In this document: in pieces, positions 32,805 through 44,600 of the stretch
How the letters are laid out: every line of letters starts with the position of its first letter
Position numbering within the stretch: position 1 is the stretch's first letter
Assembly: GCA_905178155.1 (NCBI GenBank)
Contig: CAJINV010000010.1
Coordinates: 2,472,466 to 2,536,465 of the forward strand
Direction: 5' to 3'
Source: Amoebophrya sp. A120
Taxonomy: Eukaryota; Sar; Dinophyceae; Syndiniales; Amoebophryaceae
DNA length: 64,000 nt
Translations under genes and position numbers: made by a program
Notes under the pieces: generated by a model
Seen by the model: the letters and a program-made list of their open reading frames with translations, nothing else
Database searches by the model: none
What the model was told of the DNA's origin: nothing

Positions 32805-33748
32805 GGTAATCAATCGTTGCGTTCGGGCCCGGGGGGGCGACAGCCCCCCCGCCCCCCCGGGCCCGGCGAACCCGCTTCCCATTTGCGAAGCAAGGAAGCG
32901 ACGGCGGATGACCTTACGGGGGATCTAGATGGAACAAAGGGGCGCCCCCCAAAGTGGGGCAGTAGCATCGAGGGAAGGGCTTGCTAAGCTGGAACCGGGG
33001 TCGGCCGCGTGGGCGGCCAAAAGGTGCGCCAAAAACGCAGCCTCCCACCGGGGGAAGGTGCAAAAATGACGATTTTTGCGTCCATAGGCGCATTGGTATC
33101 CGAAAAATGCGAGTTTTTTTATGTCGCGAATCCCCCCGGTACGCTTGCGAAAAAGTAGCGAACTTGGGCCCTCCGTGGGTCCGCAGTAGCATCGTCTTTC
33201 GCAAGAAAAAATTGAAAAAATGAAAAAAAAATCGCCCATTTGTAATGGGCCTTGCGCTCAATCCGAAATTTGTCTTGCCGCCAAACACGGCGGCACGCTG
33301 AAAACTTAGTCAGCGTATAGTCGTGTTTAGAGGTGTAACGTTTTGCCATTTCCGGGACGGAGGCCTCCGCCTGATCAAGCGGAACAGCATCGCGTTTGAG
33401 GTGCAAAAGCGCCCTCCGCAAAAATGCAAAAAATGAACGAAAAAAAGCCGACACGAAAATGAGCAAAAATCACGCGCCCGCCATACCGTGCGGGGTAACA
33501 TTAGGCGCGACGGTATGGCGCGCCAAAATTTTTGGATTCTCGCGCGACCGCCCCCGCGCAGCCCGTGCACCGCCCGACCCGCCCCTTGAGGGGGCGGCCG
33601 AACCCGAGCCCGGCCCTCGGCTCAAGAAGAAGGCTTTGCGCCTCCCGTTTTCGCGCGGCCGCCGAAATGCGCGCGTCGCGATTTTTGCTTTGCAACACGA
33701 AGAACGCAACGATTGATTACCGTATCGCCCGACCGGGCGCGGAATTCA
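32805..33748. mobile_element. About 0.94-kb insertion with 20-bp inverted repeats
   Basis: Perfect inverted repeats GGTAATCAATCGTTGCGTTC (32805-32824) and its complement (33702-33721). They are followed by a CGCCCGACCGGGCG mini-hairpin and TTCATA before the right direct repeat. The interior is GC-rich, with a G/C-run hairpin at 32823-32872 and a CCATACCG/CGGTATGG hairpin at 33481-33518 that recurs at 50334. No coding capacity is recognised. Confidence 0.7.
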
Positions 33749-33791
33749 TATAGAGTCAGTCCGAAGTAAAAGTAAATTCGCGTGCACGACC
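33749..33791 (+). repeat. 43-bp direct repeat, right copy
   Basis: Identical to 32752-32794. Confidence 0.85.
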
Positions 33792-34409
33792 TATGTGAGT
33801 AGTTTGTTTGTTAGTACATACACATGGCAGTAAACATAGTATGAGAGGACCATCATGGGAAGAGCTGCAAGACCGTGCATCGCACGAGACGAAGTGAGAA
33901 CAATCTTTGCTGCATCAAGGAGCCGCTGCATTCTAGAAGGCTGTGTAAAATAGAGAAGAAGATGAACTACCAGTTGCTTTATCCCAGCCTCACGATAGTA
34001 CTGTTCGCAAATGCCCTCGGTTTTATGCATCTGATAGTACGCCCCTATGTTTATCGGTACGACTTCTCGGTGATCAAGATGATCTACGGTGTGTTTAATA
34101 GGTACTTAACACGCCAGCTCCTTCAAGCTCATCATCGGTCGGGCCTGGAACTGGGTTCCTGCGACATCATTTCGGAAAATTTCTGTGTCGAGTCTGTCTC
34201 CTCGTGACATGATTCCTCAATCGGTTCATCGATAGTAGAGACTCGGTTCTGCAAAAACTCTTGTATTCAGCGACTCGGTTTGCCTTGTCACAACACGGAT
34301 AGATGACGTCCTGTGGAATGTCTTGTATTTGTATTAGTTTGATGTTCAATAATGTCGGTGTGTTGATCTTCTGTAGCTCATGCATAGATAATTGTGATAC
34401 TGCTTCTGG
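33792..34409. other. Unassigned stretch between two insertions
   Basis: A 110-codon frame (33875-34207) has a weak hydrophobic segment and no domain; it is not called. No introner is present. Confidence 0.35.
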
Positions 34410-34474
34410 TCTCTATCGACGACTTCAATTCGCGTTGCAAAGCGTATAATTCGCGCGTTATAAAAAATCTGAAT
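34410..34474 (+). repeat. 65-bp direct repeat, left copy
   Basis: CTCTATCGACGACTTCAATT... recurs at 35409-35473 with one mismatch. An ATACTGC word just upstream is also shared. Confidence 0.85.
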
Positions 34475-35408
34475 CGACGCAAACGCAGCGCGAAGGCTTT
34501 GCCGTTACCATATGGGAGGAACTCGGGGGTATGCAATCACTCGCAAAGTCGGGCATGTCCAATGCGGTTTTGCCGCCAGAGAGTGGATTTCGGAGAAGTT
34601 GGCTCATTTTTTGAAAAAGTAGAGAAATCTGCGCAGGCAGATCGGGGAGAAGGTTAAAAAAAGGACTTTTCCGGCTCCGCCCGATCTGATTCCGAAGAAA
34701 GAAGCCCGATGATTGGACGGCGCCCGATGCTATGGCGCGTTTGGTAGCAGAAATTGCGTCACGTGCAGGCCGCCGCGGCCGATCTGTATCCAAAAAAAAG
34801 AACAAGGAAAAACGCACTTTTTTACAGAATATAATGGGCCCAAAAAATCGACCGATTTTGTGCAGTGCCCAAAAGCCGATAGACATCCAAAATACAGCTT
34901 TTTTTGGAAAAATGCAACACCCGATCTGAAATGGCCGGTAAAAGACGGCTTTTGAATTTGTCACAGGCTTAATGCCGTCGTGATTGAAGGAAAAAAATCG
35001 CGTGTAGATCCTGCGGGGGTGTGTCACACGAGCACGATTCTCGTCCTCTCGGAGGTTCAAAGCGGAACCCCTTCCCCCGACTGGAAATGGCCGATTTGGG
35101 CGGCCTTAAAGGGCCGCCGAAAATGACAAAAATTGTGGAACTTTTTGAAATTTGCGTATTTCTGCTGGATAGCATGCCCTCGTGCATAAGATTATGCGCG
35201 GCGGAGTGCTGCTTGCCAAAAAACGCAGTCTTTTGCGCGCCCTTGCTTCCTGGTTAGAGGATGAGAGCGCGGCCCGAAGCGGGCTGCAGTGTTGGACCGC
35301 GGCCCTAACCAGGAAGTCAAGGGATGCGCGGTAGCCTTCGCACTGACTGGGGTGGTTCGCACGCTTTTGGTTACCAATATCGCCCTCCGGGCGCGACCTT
35401 CATACTGC
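34475..35408. mobile_element. About 0.93-kb insertion between 65-bp direct repeats
   Basis: The right end (TTACCAATATCGCCC-CCGGGCGCG-TTCATA) matches that of the 32805-33748 element, so the two are related. It contains a strong hairpin at 35240-35323. No protein is recognised. Confidence 0.6.
35240..35323. repeat. Long hairpin
   Basis: CCCTTGCTTCCTGGTTAG pairs with CTAACCAGGAAGTCAAGGG across a GC-rich loop that itself contains GCGGCCC/GGGC pairs. Confidence 0.7.
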
Positions 35409-35473
35409 TCTCTATCGACGACTTCAATTCGCGTTGCAAAGCGTATAATTCGCGCGTTATAAAAGATCTGAAT
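35409..35473 (+). repeat. 65-bp direct repeat, right copy
   Basis: Matches 34410-34474 with a single A/G difference. Confidence 0.85.
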
Positions 35474-35604
35474 GATCTCGTTCTCGACAGTCCACTCTTT
35501 TTACGCACAATATACTGTAACACTCATGTAAAATTTTCCCTCCGTTTATGGTCCTCTTGCATCGGGCCGCCCAGCATGTGGGCCCCCCTCGCCCGTTGGA
35601 CTAA

Positions 35605-38600
35605 AATGAAATTGATGATTCAATATTTATTTTTACACACCTCCACGACCCTACAAACATTCATCCCTCACTTGATGAAGATGCGCTCTTGCTGCAGGTC
35701 GTGGCCAGTGGTTTCTTACTGATTGATATCAATTGCAAATATGTCTTGGTCTGGAAACTTGTGATGCAAGTCAGGGATCAATGCGCGCACTGCAATTTTC
35801 TGCCAAGCATGACAAGTTTTCCGTGGTTCTGAGTTGCGTACTCTGCATGAGAAACCTCGTTTTTGCATGTGAGGCGAGGGAAGCTCTTTGCGGCCACGCA
35901 ATACAGAGCTCAGAGTCCTGCGAGACGCGCACGACAAGTCTCGCAACCTTCCAGAGCCAGACATTTTTGCATTTGATACTCCTCTCCTGCAGGCCGCGGC
36001 GCGACAGGCGGGAAATCTACCGCTTCTTTCCATGGCAAGGAGAAGTCGTGTCACTTAAAAAAAAATGTGAAGAAGTACAAGCTGGTCTTCTTCTATGGAG
36101 AGAAAAAAGCTTGTCATAGTCACTGGCTTGCAGTTTTTGCATGAGAAATTTTTTATGCATCACAGGTTTTTCTTGTATTGCACAACTACATAGAGATGAA
36201 ATCCCATATAAAATTAGACTGTGATGCAATTTTACGCATGACAGAAATTTTTGTATTGCAAAAATGCGCATGAGTGATCGTGACGAACTTTTTTTGTTCC
36301 ATATCTTCAGCAAGATGAACAGCATGACTTTCACGAAGATCATAACGAGGGCGACCCAAGTATTGTGAGTAAAAACGTCCCCACCCCATAGTCAAGTTGG
36401 TAAATCTGCTAGACAAAGCTCCAAGTTTTGGGAGTCGTGCATGACAAGTTTACATCTGTAGTGTAGTGCTGTTTAGCAAGGACAACCGCATCACAAAGAC
36501 GCCTGCTGATCCTGTTTACAGCATTACAAATCCCAAAACACGATTACAGATTCCTCCCTTGCGGATGTGCATTACAGATTTTTCTGTAGATGCAAATCTG
36601 CATGACAACTCTGGGGTGGGGACGTTTTTACACAGGATACCAAGCCGTGTTCTTGCCGGCACCGTCGCGGAGTCGTCGGGGGCTATCCTACTACTTTTGG
36701 AGCAGGCGTGCATATGACAGTGCACAACTCCCCCTCGTGGTCCCCCTAATTTTCATAGCATGAACGGCAAATAAAATTAATACAAGCAGGAGCAAGAATT
36801 ATGCCGGTGCTGCGTGACAAATTTGCACTGCAGTGTAGTTCTATTTGGGCCCTACCAGAAGATCTTGTCATGCATAATAGTGACAGGAGGGAAAGAACAA
36901 GCGTGGATTCATGGTATTCTGCGTGAGAAATGAGAACGACGGGGAGTTGTGCAGTGGCATAGTGCAGCAGCAATATTCGTGATTGCATTTTCTGCATTTG
37001 ACGCTATGCAGTCTGTCGCTGGCTTGGCCATGACCGCTGCAGGAACCCGAAGAACTACTTCTACGAGCACCAGGACTATCGCGAGGAAAAATCCCCCCTT
37101 CCCATGTTGACAAGGTACGTTTTCGAAAATTTGTGTTGCTGATTTGTGACCACAAATCGCGTCTGTGTTGCAGGGAGGCACCTCCAGGGGCTCCGCGGAA
37201 TCATGCAGGCGGTTTGTCATGCTGTTGGGCAGCCTACAGTGCGGGCGTTTTTCATGCTAAGCGCCTAGGCCACAGTCTGCCTCTCTGTCTGCTCAGGCTT
37301 GCTATAGGCCTGCAGTCCACCTCTCCAGCGAGACAAATCTGATTTGTGTACGCAAGTCCAGCGTCAGAAACTTCGTTTTGATATGGGGAGGGGGGGCGTT
37401 TCCTTTTGACATCCGCCGGAGTCCGGGCCGAGGAGGTGCGGAACGTTGCTGGGCATGATGAAAAAGTCGCGGAAGATGATGATGCTGAGGCGCTTATCCT
37501 GTGGAAAAACATCCCCACCCATAGTCAAGTTGGTAAATTTGCAACACAAATCTCCAAGCTTTGGGAGTTATGCATGACAAGTTTGGCCATGGCCTCGAAG
37601 TGTAATCCTGTTTAGCTAGTGCAGCAGCATCACAGTGGTCCTAGCATATCATGCGCATTGGAGCGCGACAAACTCCGGAACGCGACTAGAAAATGCCTCG
37701 CATGGAGCTCCGCATGAGAAATATTTTCAGCATGCAGATTTGCATGACAACTCTGGCGTGGGGACGTTTTTACAAATGATAGGGCTGCCCGTTGTATTTT
37801 TAAGCAGTCCCGTTCCGTCAGCACCGGATTTGTTCTTTTCGTCGACCTATCAAATGCAAAAATGTCTGGGTCTGGAAGAATACCAACTTGTGATGTGCAT
37901 TTCAGAACACAGAAAAATCTCTCATGCATGGGTAGCAAAAGCTGCCCGCTTTCTGCCCCCAGAGTGGGGCGACATTTGTCATGCGGATTCGGCATTGCGA
38001 AAGCTTCTCGAAACCTGTAATGCTAGAGCTTTCATGCCAGACCTTCTGTGTCATGCAGAAACAGCATGACTCTTGCTCTTCCAGACCCAGACATTTTTAC
38101 ATTTGATACGACCAGAGGGAAAAGGAAAACAAGAAGAAGTAGCATGTCATCTTTCAGCCAAGAACAAGCTGAGCAGGCAAAGAGCGAAGAAGTCGTGGTG
38201 CCCGCCCACGGTGGTCAAGAAAATCTTGACATGGACGTCGTGAATGCGACCGGGTCCTCGCTATTTGAACTACGAGTACAAAGTGAAGATTATCAACACG
38301 GGGGCCCAGCAGGAGCTGGCCCAGCAGGAGCTGCGCAGCTGGCCCAGCAGCAGGAGCTGCTGCAGCAGGAGCAGCGCACCTGGCCGTTCGCATTATCTAT
38401 TATTGCTGGCCCAAAAGAAGTTGCGCACCGTCTTTTTAAAAGCAAGGCTCGACTTTTACTTGTGTCCGCCACGGCACGGCAGAGGGAGTTCGAGGGCCCT
38501 AACAATCCCGCGGGCCTTTACGTGTATTTCAATGACACTCTGGCCTCTCCGAAGGAATGGGAAGAGTTGACGGTTGGCGCACTGAAGGCCTTCCTACCCA

Positions 38601-41600
38601 CCGAACAACTCGGTCCTGGGTACCAAGTGTGTGCTCTGGGGTGTCATCGGGAGTTGCAGGAGAAAATGGAGGAGCGGAAGCAAGGGGAAAATGCTCCTGC
38701 CAGGGCAGATTGGAAAATGGAAAATGGGAAAATTGTCCTGCATCGGTCGGGCAGCCTTCCTGTATCGCGAATTGTGCGCAAACACATCGCAGCAGAAGAT
38801 CTGCGGCTGAGCACTGCCGGCTTCGACTGCTATCAAAAGGAAAAATCCCCCCACCCCATATCGAAAACGAAATTTGTGATGCTGTATTTGAGTACACAAA
38901 TCGACTGCTAGAAGGCTAAGCGCCGCAGTTGTGGCCTCGTTTGCAGGCAATTTGTCATGCTGTTTCCCATTTCCGGCTGCTTCCTGTCATGCTGAAGATG
39001 CAAGGCTGCCCCACGCCACCCAGCACTACAGCCCGTACCTTTTCCCTTCTAGCATGACAAAGCTGATCTGTGACTACAAATCTCATCTGCATCAAGAGCA
39101 TTTCCGTTTTGATATGGGGAGGGGGGATTTTTCTTTTTGATAACTGCCATATTGGACATGGAATAGATTGGGCTGATGTTAGTATGTCGTTGCCACATAC
39201 TGTGGCCGGTAGAACAATGAACTACTTGGCCAAGTGTGCCGAGGATTTATCAAGTGCGAATATGTCTGGGTCTGGAAGAATGCAACTTGCGATGCTCCTG
39301 CATTTGGATTCCAAATGCATTGCATGAGCAGCGCATGCAAATTTTTTGCTACCTACGCGGAGAGGGCATTTGTCATGCGAAATAGGCATCAAGAACCTCG
39401 CAAAAAATCTGTGATGCTAGGGCATGCATCACAGACGTCATGGCTCATGCAAAGCGTGCGTGACAAGTCTCAGAACCTCCCAGACCCATACATATTTGCA
39501 TTCGATAGGAGTTGCAGGTGAGCAAGATAATTGAGTACGGCCGGCTGGCAAGCGCAAGCTTTAGCTCGATATCTCACCCCAGAAAAATCTCGGTCCTGTA
39601 CGTGGTGCCGGCAGAAGATCCGCACGGAGGAGGAGGGAGTAGTGGCGACCGCAGCTCTATCGAAAGTAAAGAAAAACGTCCCAGCACCCCAGAGTTGTCA
39701 TGCAAATGATCTGCAAGGAGCCTCAAATGTTTCTCATGTGAAGCGGCCACTATGACGAGATGAGTCATTTATTAATGCTGTGTCTGGCAGTTTGCGATGC
39801 CAGAATCAGGAGAATCGACGATCGATCCTCGACGCCGCGGCTGCACTAGCTACACACGATTAGGAGATTTCTTGCTCGCACAAACTTGTCATGCGCGACA
39901 GCCGAAAGTTGTTGACTTGTGTAGCAAATAAATCCCCATTCCGAATGTGCGGTGGTCGGGGGTTCGTTTTTACTGAGGATAAGCTTGATATCATCCTCAA
40001 GCTACATCGACGAGAACAATGGGGACCAGCACCCCAACACGGCGCGATCGTTTTTTGAGGGACAGACCCGACTCGAAGTGGTTTCTATGAACTGCAAAAG
40101 TATCGTACTCGTATAAATGCATTACAAATTTCCTCAGCATGAGAAATTAAATTTGTAATGCTGACTTACCTTAAGAGTAAGATTTGTAATGCAAGTTTTG
40201 CATTTGTACGAGTGCGATACTTTTGCACAGGACAGTTTCCGCCATGGAGCAACCGGATCAGCGGCTCCGCGTATCACATGCAAATATGTCTCGTCTGGGT
40301 CTGGAAGAGTGCAAGACTTCTCATGCAGGTTCAACATGACGCATGGGGTCTGGAATGCAGGATCTAGCATGACAGATTCTGTGAGATCTGTACCATGCCT
40401 ATCCTGCATGACAAACTCACTCCCAACTTGGTCAAAAGTGGACAGGTTTTGGCACTCGTGCAACACAAATTTTTTCATGATCCAGATTTAGCATCACAAG
40501 CTACACCCTTCCAGACCCAGACACATTTGCATTTGATACCACGTGTATTTCAACGATACCCTGGCCTCTTATGGGGGTTTCAGGATCGAAATCGACAAAA
40601 TCGAAAAACTTGTAATGCGTAAAATGTAGGGCGCGTTGTATAGTCTCCTGTATTGGGGAGCATGCAAATAAGACCGATAATTGCAAGCCTGTTTATAGGA
40701 AGACGATGTGCAGCTGCCAGATTAGCATGACAGTAGCAGTCTTCTTTGCCCAAACAGCATGACAGACCGGATTTTGGTGCTCCCGAAATTTATCATATGC
40801 CCCTTGGCTTTAAAAAATGGCATCGATTTTATGTATATACAAGTTAATTCGATTTTGTCGATTTCGATCCTGACGCTTCCATACCTCTCCGAAAGACTGG
40901 CAAGAGCTGACGGTCGGGGCGCTGAAAGCCTTTTTACCCGGGTACCTGACCGGCGTCGTTGGGTATCAGGTTTGCGTATTCTGAGTAAAAACGTCCCCAC
41001 CCCAGAGGCGTCATGCAAATCTGCATGCTCAAAATGTTTCTCATGCGGAGCCCCATGACAAGCGTTTTCTAATCGTGTTTTGTAACTTGCAATGCTCCAA
41101 TCAGCATAATAGGCTAGAGCTGTGATGCTGCTGAACAAGCTAAACAAGATTACACTACAAAAGCAAACTTGTCATGCGAAACAGCCAAAGCTGGTTGATT
41201 TGTGAGATTTCCCATCTCTGGTGTGGGGACGATTTGGCTCAGGATATTGCGCGCGGGGGTGTCATATCAAATGTAAAAATGTCTGGGTCTGGAAGAATGC
41301 AAGATTTGTGATGCAGGTTTTCCATGACCCATGAGGTCTGGAATGCGAGACCCAGCATGACAGATTCTTTGGGGTCTCTATCATGCCTTTCCTGCGTGAG
41401 AAACTCCCTCTCAACTTGGTCAAAAGCGGACAGCTTTTGGTACGCACGCAACGCAGATTTTTGCATTTAGCATGACAACTTGTAATCTTCCAGACCCAGA
41501 CATTTTTACATTTGATATGTCATCCGCGCCTGCAGAGCCAGGTCGAAGAGAGGCACGCGAACTATGGATGTGTCAGGTTTGAAATCGTCAAAGTTGAAAT

Positions 41601-44600
41601 AATAGTTTGTCATGCATAAAACGGATACCAGTTAGGCCTACAGTTTGTAGTCGGTGCATGACAAATTTTCCCGGTCCTGGAAGCGAGTCTCTCATGCGGT
41701 TGAGGGCAAAAGAGCTGCCGTCTGTCATGCTAGTCAGCAGTCCAACTTTTGACCCTTACCAGGACTATAATCTGCCTCCCGTGCGTCCTCTGCAATAGAG
41801 TCACTTTTTGTATCGCATTTTATGCATGACAAATCACTTCTGTAATGCATAAAATGCATGACCCGAGGCACGTGTGTTGCAGAGCAGGTAAGTGAGGCCG
41901 ATTGCAAGCCTGTTCGGGGTTACAGCTCGAGCTGCTAAAGTAGCATGAGAAAATCGCTCTTCTTTGCCTAAACAGCATGACAAACTGGATCTAGGGACCA
42001 CCGAAATTTGTCATGCGCCACTTGAAAACTGGATTCCAACTGGCATTCATTTTATGCATGACAAATTATTTCATTTTGGCTCAAGCGCTTGGTCACCCCG
42101 GGCAAAAACAAACGAGATAAAGTCCAAGATGGGCGTCGCTATAATCCGGGACTAGGGTCTGCAGCTACCGGCGGATCGATCCAGGGCAAGCACGGCGAAG
42201 GTTCTTAACCCTGCCCTTCGGGGGGGGGCGTGCCGCAGGTTTTGACAATCTCGTGACAGAGCGGTCCTGACGGAGCGCCCACTCACTCGACTCGATCCGA
42301 TCTCTGCGAACTCTCGCAGAGGCTCGCTGTCCCTGTCGTCATGGTGCTCATCCTCGATCCGTAGCCAGTCGGGGACTGTCCACGCCTCCAACCCCGTCTC
42401 ATCACCACACCATCGACGTTTAGCAGATGGTCGTCAACGACTCGGCGCTATGGCGAGTGCGATAACCCGCGGCACCCGACCGCTGAGAACGACGCGCTGT
42501 GCTTAGAGCGGCATCTCTCTCTACAATTACGTCCCGGCCTCAGCGGCGCCCTGCTCTCTGCACGACGTCCTCGTGCTTGCATTCATCCGCGCAAGAGCCT
42601 TCAGCCACCTGCGGCTACACGCGCGCGGGCACCACTATGTAACTACCAATTGACAGATGAACTGAGACAGGTGGTAGTAGCGCCTCGGCTGTCCCTGATA
42701 TTTTGCCTTTGTTGGCGGGACCGCCTTTTCCTCTTTATCGCCCTCGGGGCGTCTGGCCTTTGCATCGTTTGTATTCTGCGGTCCTGCTGTGATTTTGTGT
42801 TGGACAAGACACTGATACAATGCGTCAAAGGCCGATGAGGCTGCCAGTTCTCTCGGCCCGCTCTCATCTGTCAAAACTTTTCCTGGTGCCCCGAGCCCCA
42901 GCATATCTGCGGCGATTATACTCTCTGGCGACACCTGACTGCGCGGCGTTAGGTGCATTAACCCGGACCTGCACCTCCTAATTTTACCGGACCTTTCTAA
43001 ACCTCATCGCAGACTGTATTTGTGCCTGCGGTGGCCGTTGGGTTCCGAATAGAAAATTTTCGTATGCATGGAGTCAGCTGCAGGCTGCTGCTTCCTTATA
43101 GCAGTTTGCCTGGTAGGCTCCTGCACAGTCCGTGAGCGCAATGAGTTGGTACGTTGGCGAACGTTAAACGTACTCTGTTGGCAATAAGTTGGTTTGTTGG
43201 CGAAAAGTAAGGTTTGTTGGCGAACAATAAACGCATCCGTTGGCGCAATGTAAGGATCGTTGGCGAACGTTAAACGTACTCAGTGGGCGAAAAGTTGGAC
43301 TTGTTGGCGAAAAGTATGGTTTGTTGGCGCAAAGTAAGGATCGTTGGCGAACGCTAAACGCATGTTGGCGAAGTGAGGACTGTGTGCGAAAGTAAGGAAA
43401 AGTTGGCGTAAGTGGGATCATGTGCCCGAGGATGATGGTGATGGCTTCGGTCCGCCTGACTCCACGACCTGGTGGCCGAACCATCTGCGGTGAGGTGCCC
43501 TTACAGGTTGTGTAGTGGTTTCGGTCGGTTTAGCATGACAAATCACTTCAACTTTGACGATTTCAATCCTGACAGTTCCATACGAACCCCGCAACGCTGG
43601 AGAAGAAGAACGCACTTGTATTGAAAGGAAAAACTCCCCCTCCCTATATTGAAGCGGTATGTTTCCGAAAATTTGTGTTGGTGATTTGAGGTCACAAATC
43701 ACATTTGTCTTGCAAGAAAACAAGGGCAGAAACTTCCGCCCCATTATGGAAGCGATTTGTCATGCTGTTGGGTCTAAAGGGGAGCCGTTTGCAGCCATGC
43801 TGAACAACTAGACCCATACGCCCCTACCCAGCCTGGGGATCTGGCCGCAGTGCCATCCTGCAGCACAAAGCTGATTTGTGTACACAAATCCTGCATCAGA
43901 AATTCCGTTTTGATATGAGGCGGGGGGATTTTTCCTTTCGATAACTTGAAGATAAGGAGCTGGACCGGCGCGGCTTTGACTGCCGCCCGAGCGTCCGCTT
44001 AGGTAATGCTTTGGTCATATGCATTCTTGCAACTATAGTAACGTCTGGGTCTGGAAATAAAGTGCAGAGTAGTTCTTTGTGATGCAGGTTTATTTGCATG
44101 CCCCAGAAGCAGGTCGTGATCGTGTGGAATTATGCAGGGCCTAGCGTGACAGATGTTCTGTGACTTCTTTATCATGTTGCCTATAATACTGCATGACTAC
44201 TACTGGGTCAAACATGGACAGCTCTAGGTTGTACTAGTCGCGCAACACAGTTTTTGTAGTGTGGCGCACAGGAAGATGCATGGCAAGTCACATGATCTTT
44301 GCAGACCGAGATGATATAGTATTTGCAATGCATGCTATCACAGGAAAAAATTGTCACAGTTCCACATTTGTCGGAATTTCAGCATCACAAAGTTGCCCTA
44401 GAAGGCAACGAAAACTTGTAATGCGCAGACCAGAAGGGAAGACGAAGACCCGCACGAAATGAGGCTGGCAAGCATTTTCTGCATCACAGAGGTTGTCTGT
44501 CTTGCTGGTCTTGCATCAGAGTGAGTAGCTGTGACACTTTTTCCTTGTGATACCTGGGTCACCGAGGTAGGCGAAATGGCCAAGTGTTCCGAGGATTTAT

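Larger units (their letters stand above)
41563..43582. mobile_element. Introner family G, broken by large insertion, giant gene
   Basis: Left end TATGGATGTGTCAGG, right end GATTTCAATCCTGACAGTTC. Target duplication CGAAC at both outer edges, 2020 bp apart. A second partial G element and about 1.4 kb of unrelated DNA lie inside. Phase 0. Confidence 0.75.

Noticed and set aside
32752..33791. Solo LTR retrotransposon
   Set aside because: The 43-bp direct repeats lack TG...CA ends, a primer-binding site and a polypurine tract, and the insert has terminal inverted repeats instead.
36967..37076. Possible in-frame TGA (36999-37001) read as tryptophan or selenocysteine
   Set aside because: It only appears if the frame upstream of the A9 run is kept. 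The alternative frame is open, GC-rich at third positions and in phase with the next introners.
42635..42958. 107-codon minus-strand frame inside the G introner insertion
   Set aside because: A retroelement gag-like fragment was considered, but no zinc knuckle or other motif is visible.
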